From Macrocystis pyrifera (lineage: Eukaryota; Sar; Phaeophyceae; Laminariales; Laminariaceae), in assembly GCA_031763025.1 (NCBI GenBank), contig JASSKH010000023.1, positions 1,364,001 through 1,428,000 of the forward strand: DNA of 64,000 nt, written 5' to 3'. This document shows positions 20,825 to 31,689 of this stretch, piece after piece. Each line of letters starts with the position of its first letter. Positions within the stretch are counted from its first letter, which is position 1. Position numbers and translations under genes: made by a program. Under the pieces are notes generated by a model. The model was not told the origin of the DNA and ran no database searches. It saw nothing but the letters and a program-made list of their open reading frames with translations.

Positions 20825-21322
20825 CTACTCTTGAGAGTTCTCGGTACCAAATGTTTGCGTTGACGCTGTGTGTCCGGAGTTGTCCCTAGAGACATTGGAG
20901 CCTGACCCTTTTCTGTCCGGTTTTGTTTTGGACAAAATTGGGGGCCTCGAAGGTTTGACGTTGTCTCGTGCCTTGTGGGACCACAAAATCATCGGCGGGG
21001 GTAGGTGTTGTGTTGAAAACGCTGTTCGTGCCTGCTGCGGCATACCAAATGATTGAGAGTTTCGGGGAAAAAAAGCGAAACAAAAACGCTCAGGGTCAGG
21101 GTTTGTCGACGCCTCGCCGCATAAAAAACGTTCACGGCTATTTTTTTCCCTGAGTGGATTTTTTTTGTCCAGATGCTCAGGGTTACGGGCTGTAAAACAG
21201 GGTTTTACCCTGAGCAAAGAAGCTGCGCAGGTTAGGGCGACAAGCCGCGCCATCTCCTCGAACCAGTCGTCGTTTGGTTCGTGGTTCTTTGGCGGTGAGG
21301 AAGTACAGAGTAGCTTCGGCAA
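20825..21322 (-). CDS. Hypothetical ORF of unknown function
   Basis: A 165-codon frame opens MPKLLCTSSPPKNHEPNDDW and runs through EEMARLVALTCAASLL. The first 40 residues have a protein-like composition; the rest is Ser/Pro/Lys-rich with no motif I can name. No introns or neighbours could be linked to it. It may be chance. Confidence 0.2.
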   Translation of the reverse strand: MPKLLCTSSPPKNHEPNDDWFEEMARLVALTCAASLLRVKPCFTARNPEHLDKKNPLREKNSRERFLCGEASTNPDPERFCFAFFPRNSQSFGMPQQARTAFSTQHLPPPMILWSHKARDNVKPSRPPILSKTKPDRKGSGSNVSRDNSGHTASTQTFGTENSQE

Positions 21323-21324
21323 TC

Positions 21325-22108
21325 TCAGCAGGAAAAGAGGTGGAGTATGTCATTTATCTCTAGAAAAAATGAAGACAAGCGACCTAGCAACCTCACGCCG
21401 CGTGACTGTGAGAAGGGACGTGATGGCGTAGAACGTACGCGAGGCGTACGACCACTCGCCAAAGCGCTGGGGCGACCAGGCGCACCACCTCCTCCACCAC
21501 CAGTAGGCATTTAGTTGTGATGGGGCTACAAATACTACTGCTGTAATCGCAGCAGGCGAGGCGAAGTGAGCAGGAGCAGCAGCTCGATAACTAGAAGCAC
21601 ATCACGCTGCACACGAAGACGAAGACACGCAACGTCGGCGGAGATCGTGTTATAGTGATGGAGGAGCGGGAGGGGCAGGTAGGGGCGAAAGGTGGTGGAA
21701 CACGCGGCGGTCGACTGCACGATGATCGAAGCTTGCTGTGAAAAATCGGGAAGCTTGACATGTTCAACGCAAGTCCACGTAATTTATACTCGTCCTCCCA
21801 CCCTGAGCATATTTTTTTAATAAATTTGAGAAATACGTCCGCTGTGAGTTCGACTGATTGAGCTGAGCTGAATTGGGTATGATTTTATAAATTTATGAAA
21901 TACGTCAGCTGTGAGTTCGACTGATTAAGTAGTTGATACTCAACTTTGCAAGCTGCCCAATAGCAATAAGTCTGGTCTATTTCCATTATTACCGAATTTT
22001 ACAAGTGTTGTCATAAACCGAACACGAGTATTCTACATGTAATTCCTTGTCAAAGATATACGCCAGTAGCTCCCGTGGATGCTGCCCGGGTCAACAGGAC
22101 AATTTTGA
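21325..22108. other. No recognisable gene; short direct repeat
   Basis: Mostly unassigned. A word GAAATACGTC(C/A)GCTGTGAG followed by TTCGACTGATT occurs at about 21830 and 21896. Related forms lie inside the hAT-like elements near 23727 and 58350. Confidence 0.45.
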
Positions 22109-22146
22109 ATAATTATCAAGGCTTATCACAGTGACTAAGAATCGTG

Positions 22147-22550
22147 ACGGGACGGGACGGGACAGATTTGAGTCGTTTGGCGGGAAAAAAAAATGAAAAC
22201 GGGACGGGACGGGACGGTAAAATGAGGACATAAAAAGTTGGCGGGACGGGACGGGACGGGACAACGGGTGCCGAATTTCTCGACGGGACGGGACGGTAAA
22301 AGTCAACGGGGCTGATTTCCACGACGGGACGGGACGGTAAATATTTTCCCCCTCGGCGGGACGGGACGGTAAATATTTTTTTCCTCGGCGGGACGGGACG
22401 GTAAATATCTTTTTACTCGGCGGGACGGGACGGTAAATATTTTCTTCCTCGGCGGGACGGGACGGTAAATATTTTTTCCCACGGCGGGACGGGACGGTAA
22501 TTTTCTTTTTCTTCGGCGGGCGGAACGATAAATATATTTTTCTTCTTTCC
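22147..22550 (+). repeat. GGGACGGGACGG subterminal array
   Basis: About twelve GGGACGGGACGG blocks, one every ~35 bp from 22200 on, separated by TAAATATTTT(T/C) and TCCTCGGC spacers. Mirror array at 24130-24320. Such arrays are typical transposase-binding sites in hAT elements (inference for this one). Confidence 0.85.
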
Positions 22551-23270
22551 CGCCGCAGGGTCAGCACGGTTGTACGTGAAACATTCCCGCACACTGCTGG
22601 TTCCGCGAAGGGAGCCGTCCCGACGCAGAGTTTTCTTCTCGACCCGCGCAGCCCAAGCCCCGAGAAGTGCTGCCACTACACGGGCGACGTCTTCTGATTT
22701 CTTCCACCCCTGCCCCAAGCGCTGTTGTTGCGTTGCCAGCTCATGGTGGCTGTTCTGATGGTTGTGCTTGCGCTGTGTTACTGGCGTTGTGCAGATGGAG
22801 GTGGTGGCGGCGGCGGTGGTGATTCCTATGCCGCTGCTGGTCGATCGACCCCGCCCGTGAGATAGGCATCCATGGCGTCCGTGCCGGTCACACCAAAGAT
22901 GTTAGGAGACAGCACTTTCACCCCTTGACAGACAGCAACTTGGCATTGACATTGACAGTGTGTAACACTCGACCCAACATCCTTGACAGCGCACGTTTTG
23001 CGTCCCGCTTGATGGCGTGTCTCCTAAAATCTTTTTGGGCCACACCAGTAGTACTGGTGTGATCGTGGTCTGTGTGCTCTTTGTGTGTGGTGGCGAGCCT
23101 GTGTGTGGCAGGTGTTGTGATATGATACTCTGCTTTCAGTTGCGAGCGGAAATGAAGAATGAAGATATGAAAAGAAAAAACAACACCAGGTATACACTTA
23201 CTACTTGGTACCTGGAAGTAATTTTCATTCTTTTTCGGTAATATTTGTACTTACCTTCATTTGAAAGTAT

Positions 23271-23611
23271 GCCGGCGTCCCCGGTGACTTGGTAAGTGGT
23301 CCGCGTGCCTGTCAAGATCAATTTCGTGGGTTCAAGTCCCACCGAGTGCATGCTCATAGGGACTTTTTCTTGCATAAAAAATTGATAAGCGGAAAGCGCG
23401 AAAGCGTGAGTTGGCTACATTCGATGAAAATCGACGAGCAGTGGGAATGCTGGACCCTATGCGCGACAAAAAATAAAGGCACGTACCGGGGGGGGGGAGA
23501 AGGGACGACACCTGTGACCACGGCTTGTCCAGAAGATCGTCGAGGGTAACACACTCGTACGAGTGGGCTGGGAAGTAAAAGTGATGGATAAAAATATATA
23601 TATATATATAT
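23271..23611 (+). mobile_element. tRNA-derived SINE, copy 2 (inside hAT-like element)
   Basis: Starts GCCGGCGTCCCCGGTGACTT. B box GGGTTCAAGTCCC; tail AAAAATATATATAT. The paralogous copy B has TTTGAAAGTATACAAAAAC at 58215, where this copy has the SINE between TTTGAAAGTAT and CAAAACAGC. Confidence 0.9.
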
Positions 23612-23809
23612 CAAAACAGCAACCAGCTGGTGATCAACACCACCAGCACAGCTTTTTCTAGCAGAAGTAAACGTGGTGCCCAGCAATATCATACCAACCA
23701 CTGACCAGGTATTATATAAGCAAGACGATGAAAATACGTCATCTGTGAGTTCGACTGATTAATAGTTGAATAGTTGATACCCAATTTGGCAAGCTGAGTA
23801 ATACGCCTA

Positions 23810-23914
23810 TTACAGGGGTACATAGTTAACAGGACCTATTGTATACATAAAAACCTATATATTTACGTATTTTTACTAACAAAATTTGGTCCCGTTAACT
23901 ATGGACCCCCGTAA
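23810..23914. mobile_element. TA-flanked MITE, copy 3
   Basis: 105 bp with TA at 23808-23809 and 23915-23916. Copy B of the host element reads CACGCCTACTACTAATC at the same point (about 58424), the uninterrupted target with a single TA. Confidence 0.9.
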
Positions 23915-24533
23915 TACTACTATTTGATACGTATTTCATTTATAGATGGGAGTTGTGCACAATTTACGATAGATAACACATGTATTTATATAGGAATTAC
24001 TATTGAAGTTTGGTACAACTCGAAATTTCTTGATGATTTTCGTAGTTCGTGGTGGAAATGGATGGGAACAGACCACCATGAATGTTTCTTGTACGGGAAG
24101 AGGCAAGTTATGTCCGCCGGCGGCGGTGCCACGACGGGACGGAACGATAAGTTTCTACGGGAGAGAGATTATCGGCGGGACGGGACGGTATTTTTTCGGG
24201 GTCACGGCGGGACGGGACGGTAATTTCCAACGGGAGCGATTTTATAGGCGGGACGGGACGGCGGGACCATTTTGACGGCGGTTTTACCGTCCCGTCCCGT
24301 CCCGTCCCGCCGTTACCGCCGTTACCGTTCTGCCGAAATTACCGCGATAAGTCTTGATAATTATTAATCATTCTGCGCATTGATACTATACAACCCGAAC
24401 AAGGGAGTTGCAACATGTCGAAGCCTTTTCATTTCACAAATATTTATTTATGGATTGAGTGTTGAGTTTTTAGTATGGTATGGTTCTAAATGTGAGTAAT
24501 TCTTCTGGGGATGAACTGCTGCTGTTATTGCTG

Positions 24534-25516
24534 TAGAGTTGCACCCGTCTGACTGAGAACCGGATACCCGGTGGCGGGTCCAACTCACGGAACCGCGGGT
24601 ATTTGCATCCCGCGTACCCTGGTACCCGCCAGTTGTCGTATACGGAGCCCTCAAGACTGGGGTATGGGTTGATTTATATATACACTGCTGTGCCCTTAGA
24701 CTCTCGTCTCTCGCCCCTGTCTGTCGCGGAGGAATTTGTCGCTCTAGTTAACTAAGTTGATTTTAGCTACGCTCGCGAGGTACGGCGGGGTACGGTTGCC
24801 TCTCTAGAAAGCGGAGCAACCCTAGCTGCACGATCAAGCCGACTGCCAGCGCGCGCGCCGCTGGTTTTGACGATTCGATCACATGGACGTGCGTTGCAAC
24901 CTCGTGAATCATGATACTACAATAGCCACCGCATTTTTTGCGAGCTTGCGTGAAGCTTCCGCGAAACGAGTAACATAAACAGTCAATAATAACGACACTC
25001 CTTTATTATTTTTCTTTGTTTCTGAATGTGGGTTGTTGTCACATGGTTTATTGATTGATGCAAGCTAATAAGCTAATATATTCGAAGGAGTTCCCGATGA
25101 CTTGACCAGCGAAATAGGGGTGGAAGGAAAATGGCACCGATGATTGATCGCTTATATTTCAGCTCCCCTCTCCGCACCTCTCCACTCGATCCCACACAGA
25201 ATATCCCACGTGCCTTCTGCAATATTTTTCAGCATGGTTCATCGAGAGAGACGAAACGAAGTCTTGCCCTCCCACAGCCTTACGCGCTCCTGCTCACAGG
25301 CTGAAGGGGGAGTAAATAGTGTATGGTACCCGGGTACTCGGGTACCGGTGTCCCGCTCAAAACCTAAAATGGGAGCAAAATAGTGTCTGGTAACCCGGGT
25401 ACCCGGGTACCCGTGTCCGTCGGACCGCCGGGTACCCGGTTCCGGTTCCGTCTGGAACGTCTCCCACCCGGTCGGGTGCCCGGCTCCAATTTTTGAGGCC
25501 GGGGTATAACTCTAGA
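24534..25516. mobile_element. hAT-like non-autonomous element with GGTACCCGG arrays
   Basis: 983 bp bounded by a perfect 8-bp repeat TATTGCTG (24526-24533, 25517-25524). The left end TAGAGTTGCACCCG mirrors the right end CGGGGTATAACTCTA (plus GA). GATACCCGG, GGTACCCG and CCCGGGTACC clusters lie just inside both ends (24568-24640 and 25322-25480). There is no coding capacity. The architecture parallels the GGGACGGGAC family but the motifs differ. Confidence 0.68.
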
Positions 25517-25529
25517 TATTGCTGTTGCT

Positions 25530-26320
25530 TCTGCCTTGATGTCTACCTTTTATTTTATATGGCAATTTGTGGAGGTTCTTCTTTTTGAATTTTTTATAAA
25601 TCCTGGAAGCACCAACCATGAGCACCCTGAGCATTTTTTTTTTTTTTTTTTTTTTTCTTTTCCCGAAACGCTTCAATATCTCCCATCGGCTCTCTTGATT
25701 TCAACGCCATAAAGGGGAAATCTATTTTTTTTTTCCGTATTCGGCTCCCATAAGAGTCAGCCTCAGAATCCCATTCTTAAGTGAGGCTGGACCTTATGGG
25801 AGCCGAAACCGGAAACAGAACTGGCATGCACTTACTTATGTTTTTCGTGTGGCCCACATTCGTATATCGAGATTCGTCTCTGTACTTTTTGGTGGTGTTA
25901 TGTGTAAGTAAGTCGGGGTATCGTTTGATTCCAGGATGACGTCGGCGGGAGGAGATTTACCGCAACATTGGAATTCGGCGGACACAGCAGTACACGGCAC
26001 CCACGCATCCTGTATGTTACCCGCCGGGAAATATGTGGCTTGCATCCGCAGAGTCGATCTTCCTTTGCTGGGTTGGATTCCTTGGACGAAGGGTCTTCAA
26101 GCTTGACAGTCTGCTGCAGCACCAAGGAGTAGTGTATTGGCATTGCTGAAAGCTCAAGCACACAACGACAACAGCCAAAAGCATGCGGTGTAGTCGGTTG
26201 TTGGCCATCATCGGAGCTTGGAGCCTCTGGCTATCGCTATATGCCGGGATAGTGTGTCAGAGATACTGAGAGAGTACAGTAGTGGTAGCAGCAATGACAT
26301 GCACACGTATTAGGCCCGCC
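25530..26320. other. No recognisable gene; poly(T) and a perfect-armed palindrome
   Basis: A poly(T) tract lies at 25635-25659. A hairpin at 25740-25807 has arms TTCGGCTCCCATAAG and CTTATGGGAGCCGAA, and inner arms CAGCCTCA and TGAGGCTG. The minus frame 25898-26161 has no motif. Confidence 0.55.
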
Positions 26321-26326
26321 ACGTTA

Positions 26327-26703
26327 CAGGGTTCTACACTATTTGACCTTGTCGCGGGCATGCCGTGGCAATGCCATGGTACCGCCCATGTCATACCATG
26401 GCATCACTACGGCATCCCATGTCGTGGCATAGGATTCCATGGTACGCCGTGGCGGTTGCCATGACATGCCATGGGTAGTACCCTGGTAACCCCCCCGGCT
26501 ACCGCCACGGCACTCCATGGCAACCCCACGGCATGTCATAGCAACCCCCACGGCACCTCAATGTCCACGGCACCTAGGTTAGGGTTGGGATTGGGGTTAG
26601 GGTCTCATGGCATGCCGTGGAGGTCCGTGGAAGGTTTTGCCGCAGGTGGTGCCACGGCATGCCACGGCATGTCGCGAAAAAAAAGACAATAATGTACATA
26701 CCT
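26327..26703. mobile_element. hAT-like TTAGGG-bearing element, copy 3
   Basis: CAGGGTTCTACACTATTT at the left and AATGTACATACCT at the right. The TTAGGG run is reduced to about four units. No matching 8-bp flank was found. Confidence 0.8.
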
Positions 26704-26931
26704 GGTAGTCGGTTTCGTCTGGCATGGGTATTTCTGATCGAAATACAGAAAACATTTTGAGGATTTCTGTTTGTCGTCCATCATTAAGATTCGAAAAATC
26801 AGATCTGGCACGAATTTGTCCTTAAATCTCTCTACAATCTCTGTTCTGTTTTCCGGCTTCGCCTCCCTCTAAAAATCAACACCGCGGTAACCAAGGGAAA
26901 ACCTCTCCGCGTCTACGTGTTATATACCAGG

Positions 26932-27305
26932 TACCGTGCTCGCTGTACCCGCAATAAAGGCCAGACGGACGTATACTCATACTAAAGAGCTGAAGCCTCG
27001 GCAGCGCCTCGACAACCTCCACGGGCGAGTTGTGGCCAAAGGACTGCAAGGAAGAGACCCGAGGACGAAAGAGGGCGGACTGCGAGTAGGCAAACAAAAG
27101 CTGTCGACGAGCTGTTACGTACCAGGTACCGTTTTAGCTGTATCCGCTATAAAGGCCAGACGTATACTCATAATAAAGAGCTAAAGACTCGGCAGCGCCT
27201 CGACAACATCCACGGGCGAGTTGTGACCAAAGGACTTCAAGGAAGAAACCCGAGGCCAAAGGAGGGCGGACTGCGAGTAGGCAAACAAAAGCTGTCGACG
27301 AGGTG
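26932..27305. repeat. Two-copy tandem repeat, ~188-bp period
   Basis: From GTACCGT(G/T) through AATAAAGGCCAGACG, CTCGGCAGCGCCTCGACAAC and AACAAAAGCTGTCGACGAG, the segment is repeated with few differences (starts about 26932 and 27120). Confidence 0.85.
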
Positions 27306-27309
27306 AGAC

Positions 27310-27690
27310 AGAAGACGTGCTAGGCATACAGTCGGCAGAAAGCGTGAATAAAGTGGACGTTCACTTGTCGCCGCCTCGTCATTCGTGTATTTATTAACAA
27401 TAGGTTACAGGTTGGCCCAGGACAGAACCGGCCTCCATAGTTTCCAATGAGGGAGCTCTGCTGCTGTTTTCTTTGTGGAGGACCTGGTGTTGCTGCAGGT
27501 GCTGTTGTTGTTGCCACTCCCACTCCTGCTTATCGCTCGAATTTGTTTCTTATTGTTGCTCTGATCTTCGCTTCACCGTCCTCCGCAGGAAACTATACGG
27601 GACGTTGGGAAAATACTTGACACAGTAGAATCGAGTACAAATACCAGCTGGTCAGTACATGTTGCTGTTTTCGCACACAAATGCAGCCCG
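27310..27690. other. No recognisable gene
   Basis: Short overlapping frames only; no motif recognised. Confidence 0.4.
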
Positions 27691-27699
27691 TGGCCAGGA

Positions 27700-28690
27700 C
27701 AAACTCCAATACCTCTATGCGTGTTCTTCACCGTAAACCGTTTTTTCTACCCGACATCCAGCGCAACCAGTGTCCGTGTCGATTTTCAATCCTAGGGATA
27801 TACAAAGTTCTGTGGTCTCAAAACTATGCCATCGACATACTACATTGTTACGTAATAAGCACAGCAGTAGACAATGCAATGCCATGTCATGATACTGGAT
27901 ATGACAGCCACGACATACGTAGTCTATGGAAGAGAGTGAACGAAAGAAAACGAAGAAAAACAATAATAATGTAAAAGAGAAAACGTATCGGAAGCGAGCT
28001 AAGAAATAAGAAAAGAAAAGTACTACTGCTGTCGTGCCTCCCCGCAGGAGATGTGGCAGGCACTTGAACTGAAGAGCCAAGGGAAAGTAACAGGCAAACC
28101 GAAGGACCTCTTGCTGCCCTGTCTTCCGCCTCCGTCCTGCGTTCGTCAAAAATGCCCCGCCCCTCGGCGTCAGACAATACGAAGCAAGCAAAGCAGGCTT
28201 GTCATCCACCCATGCCACACGACTCCTTTCTTTACCCTTGAAGGACCGCACTCCCATAAGTGGGGACAAAATACTCGATTTCTAAGTCGAAGTAGTTTGT
28301 CCCCAAAACGGGACTGGGGTCCTAAAAGGTCAATAGAAGAAAAAATAAACATAACAAAATAAAAGAGGATCAAGCGCAAAAATAAAAAAAGACAAAGAAA
28401 GACCACGTTCGAACCAGCTGCACCAGTTGGGGCACACGAGTAGCATAGGCATGTTCTACTTCCTAGTCGTCGTGGTGCCTTGCCACCCTGTCTGCCATCT
28501 TCTTCCTACCTTTGTCCACCGCGGTTTCCCTTCTACTCATCCTGCTCGCCCGCCCTCCCTGGATCCCCTTGGCCGGGTTTCCTTCCACTCCGCCAGTTAC
28601 CCCTCCCCGCGCCCCCATTCCCTTGGACATCAACTACGGCTGATGCGCGGCGCTGCCTACTCAGCTGTGCCTCATCCCCGTACCACCTCT
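27700..28690 (-). mobile_element. LINE 3' fragment carrying a piggyBac-like MITE
   Basis: Minus-strand order matches the LINE at 60252-61340: C-terminal codons (28690-28440), 3' UTR marks (GTCAGACAATACGAAGCAAG, GAGATGTGGCAGGCACTTG), then the tail block near 27730-27795 (CGACATCCAGCGCAACCAGT). It is interrupted by the 28235-28329 element. The coding part is broken by indels. Confidence 0.8.
28235..28329. mobile_element. piggyBac-like MITE, copy 1
   Basis: The left end CCCTTGAAGGACCGC mirrors the right end GGGGTCCTAAAAGG. Inner inverted arms are GTGGGGACAAAAT-C and GTAGTTTGTCCCC-AAAACG. The flanks TTTA and TCAA look like mutated TTAA. The sister copy at 47657 has perfect TTAA flanks. Confidence 0.65.
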
Positions 28691-28959
28691 TTTAAGAGTT
28701 CGTTAAATATAACTTTCGAGTAGACAAAACGCCCTGAAAAGTAACATACATTACAACGAGTACATAATAACAGAAACAAATCCGATCGCCCCGGTGGTCG
28801 AGTGGTCGCCCTTTGCCTTTCTTTGCTTTCTGTGGGTGTTGTCTCCTCAATAAATCGTTTTTGCTACCCAGCTTCATCAGTACACTCAGCGTCCATCCTG
28901 ATGCATCGTCCTACAAGATGGATACCTGGTAGTACTCTATGATCGCATGCTACTGCTGT

Positions 28960-29650
28960 GTGTGCTTCACGTTAAACCGTTCTACCCGTCGACATCCAGG
29001 ACAACCAGTGTCCGTGCCGATTCTTCTGAGAGATGTCGCAAAACTTCGCCTCAGAGATACTACATTGTTACGTGTGGAGTAAGCACAAGTAGTAGACAAC
29101 GCAATGCCATGTGATCATACTGGATATGACAGACACGATATACGTATTCTATGAAAGAGAGAAAACGAAAGAATACAAAGAAAAACAAAAACAATGTAAA
29201 AAAGAAACGTATCGAAAGAGAGCAAAGAAAGAAGAAAATAGAAATATTGCTTGTCGTGCCTCCGCGCAGGGGATGCGGCGGACACTTTGCAGTTTGAAAA
29301 AAGCGCGCCAAATAAAACAAGAAAACAAGAAAAAACACCACCCTACTTATAAACAGAGTAAGACTAAGAACGGAGGGAGAATAACAGGCAACCCGAAGCA
29401 CAAAGCACCCTCGAGGCAGCCGCAGCAGTTTGTGGTACGAGTAGCATAGCTAGGTTCTCCCTGCTAGTCCGCTTGGAACCTTGCTATCCTGTCTGCCGTC
29501 TCCGTCCTGCGTTTGTAAACTGTGCTCTGCCCGTCGGCGTCAGACAATATAAAACAAGCAAAGCAGGCTCGTCATCCACCCACGCCACATGACTCAGGCT
29601 TACCAAGAGACGAAAGGGAGAGAAAGAAATAAAATGAACATGACAGAGGG
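28960..29650 (-). mobile_element. LINE 3' UTR fragment with tail
   Basis: Tail block at about 28968-29035 (GTCGACATCCAGGACAACC, GTGTCCGTGCCGATTCTTC), then GCAGGGGATGCGGCGGACAC and GTCAGACAATATAAAACAAG in the family order. No coding part remains. Confidence 0.78.
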
Positions 29651-29684
29651 TCAAGAGCCAAAAAAAAAAAAAAAAACGAAACGA

Positions 29685-30264
29685 AACTGGATATGACAGG
29701 CACGATATGCATATTTTATGAAAAAGAGAAACAGAAAGGAAACAAATCGAAAACAAAACGAATGAGAAGAACGAAAAATGAAAAAGAATATCTGTTGTGC
29801 CTTCCCGCAGGAGATGTGCCAGACACTCGAAAAATTGCGAGTGTAAAGAAAAATGAAACGCTACTTATAAACAGAGAGACTAAGAACCAAGGGAAAATAA
29901 CGGGCAAACCGAAGCACAGACCCTTCAGGTAGCCGAGTACATAGCCAGGTTCTCCCTACGAGTCCGCCTGGGACCTTGATACCCTGTCTGCCGCCTGCAT
30001 CGTGCGTTGGTCGACTATGCCCCACCCCTCGGCGTCAGACAATTCGAAGCAAGCAAGGCAGGCTTGTCGTCCACCCACGCCACATGACTCCTTCTATAAT
30101 GCCTATCAATAAAAAAAGACAGGAAACAAATCATTTATAGATCACAAAGATCAAGTGTAAAAATAAAAAACAAGACGAAGGAAGACCACGTTCGAACCAC
30201 CTGCACCAGTTGACGGTACGTGTAGCATAGGCATGTTCTACTTCCTAGTCGGCCTGGTGCCTTG
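29685..30264 (-). mobile_element. LINE 3' UTR fragment
   Basis: Shares GGATATGACAGGCACGATAT, GCAGGAGATGTGCCAGACAC, AGACTAAGAACCAAGGGAAA and GTCAGACAATTCGAAGCAAG with the LINE 3' UTR. It lacks the terminal tail and ends in TTCTACTTCCTAGTCGGCCT, which corresponds to the ORF end. Confidence 0.75.
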
Positions 30265-30492
30265 CTACCCTGTCTGCGTCCGTCCTGATGCATTGTCCTA
30301 TTAATATATAGATTATCCTGTACAGCGTATGCATGTACCTGATACGTACGTGTGCAGACTTCATTTTTTCAGGTCTGTCTTGTGGTGTACACGAGCTTCA
30401 GTTGTCATGTGTATTATTCTCGACCTTTTTCAATTATATTTTTCACCGAGGTGTTATTCTTCCACTGCAGAGTTATTGGAGCCTATAAAAAC

Positions 30493-30817
30493 GCCGGCGT
30501 CCCCGGTGGCTTGGTAGGTGGTCCGCGTGCCTGTCAACATCAATTTCGTGGGTTCAAGTCCCACCGAGTGCATGCTCATAGGGACTTTTTCTTGCATAAA
30601 CAATTGATAAGCGGAAAGCGCGAAAGCGTGAGTTATCTACATGCGATGAAAATCGACGAGCAGTGGGAATGCTGAACCCTTTGCGCGACAAAAGTAAAGG
30701 CACGTACCGGGGGGGAAAAGGGACGATACCTGTGACCACGGCTTGTCCAGAAGATAAAACCTCCTACGCGAGTGGGCTGGGAAGTAAAAGTGATGGATAT
30801 ATAAAAAAAAAAAAAAA
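30493..30817 (+). mobile_element. tRNA-derived SINE, copy 3
   Basis: A-box-like GTGGCTTGGTAGGTGG, B box GGGTTCAAGTCCC, conserved body and poly(A). Its upstream flank TTATTGGAGCCTATAAAAAC is shared with copy 4. Confidence 0.9.
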
Positions 30818-31046
30818 CTACCCTGTCTGCGTCCGTCCTGATGCATTGTCCTATTAATATATAGATATCTCCTGTACAGCGTACGCATGTACCTGATACG
30901 TACGTGCGCAGACTTCATTTGTTCAGGTCTGTCTTGTGGTGTAGACGAGCTTCAGTTGTCATGTGTATTATTCTCGACCTTTTTCAATTATATTTTTCAC
31001 CGAGGTGTTATTCTTCCACTGCAGAGTTATTGGAGCCTCTAAAAAC

Positions 31047-31370
31047 GCCGGCGTCCCCGGTGGCTTGGTAGGTGGTCCGCGTGCCTGTCAAGATCAATTT
31101 CGTGGGTTCAAGTCCCACCGAGTGCATGCTCATAGGGACTTTTTCTTGCATAAACAATTGATAAGCGGAAAGCGCGAAAGCGTGAGTTATCTACATGCGA
31201 TGAAAATCGACGAGCAGTGGGAATGCTGAACCCTATGCGCGACAAAAGTAAAGGCACGTACCGGGGGGGAGAAGGGACGATACCTGTGACCACGGCTTGT
31301 CCAGAAGATAAAACCTCCTACGCGAGTGGGCTGGGAAGTAAAAGTGATGGATATATTAAAAAAAAAAAAA
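31047..31370 (+). mobile_element. tRNA-derived SINE, copy 4
   Basis: Same element as copy 3, one 553-bp unit downstream. It probably arose by duplication, not independent insertion, because the flanks are also duplicated. Confidence 0.9.
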
Positions 31371-31689
31371 CTACCCTGTCTGCGTCCGTCCTGATGCATT
31401 GTCCTATTAATATATAGATATCTCCTGTACAGCGTACGCATGTACCTGATACGTACGTGCGCAGACTTCATTTTTTCATGTCTGTCTTGTGGTGTAGACG
31501 AGCTTCAGTTGTCATGTGTACTATTCTCGACCTTTTTCAATTTTATTTTTCACCGAGGTGTTATTCTTCCACTGCAGAGTTATTGGAGCCTGTGCTGCGA
31601 GCACGGACTGCATTGTATTTTGTGGCGATGCCTTAATCATGAGAGAACACAACAATAACAACAACCTGTTACTATTCTGATCAACATAC

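Larger units (their letters stand above)
22117..24356. mobile_element. hAT-like non-autonomous element with GGGACGGGAC arrays (copy A)
   Basis: 2,240 bp with a perfect 8-bp target duplication ATAATTAT (22109-22116, 24357-24364). The inverted ends are CAAGGCTTATCAC and the complement of GCGATAAGTCTTG. Just inside both ends lie dense GGGACGGGACGG arrays spaced by TAAATATTTTT: 22147-22550 reads GGGACGGGAC, and 24130-24320 has the mirrored CCCGTCCCGT. The middle is homologous to copy B at 57135-58910. No transposase ORF is visible. Inside it sit a SINE (23271-23611) and a TA-MITE (23810-23914), both absent from copy B, so they are younger than the element. Confidence 0.88.
30265..31590 (+). repeat. 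Tandem array of a 553-bp unit (2.4 copies), each full unit with a SINE
   Basis: Units start CTACCCTGTCTGCGTCCG at 30265, 30818 and 31371. The two full units are exactly 553 bp and almost identical. The third runs only 220 bp and diverges right after TTATTGGAGCC, close to where the SINE starts in the others. The near-identity implies recent duplication. Confidence 0.92.

Noticed and set aside
22147..22550. A CRISPR array
   Set aside because: Repeat spacing is about 35 bp, but the spacers are themselves repeats (TAAATATTTTT) and the block is the end of a transposon in eukaryotic DNA.
22091..22594. A VPSRPVP-repeat protein on the minus strand
   Set aside because: It is produced by the GGGACGGGAC subterminal array.
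23271..23360. A genuine tRNA gene
   Set aside because: A and B boxes are present, but the sequence is one of five dispersed copies fused to a SINE body and A-rich tail, and the acceptor stem does not pair well by eye.
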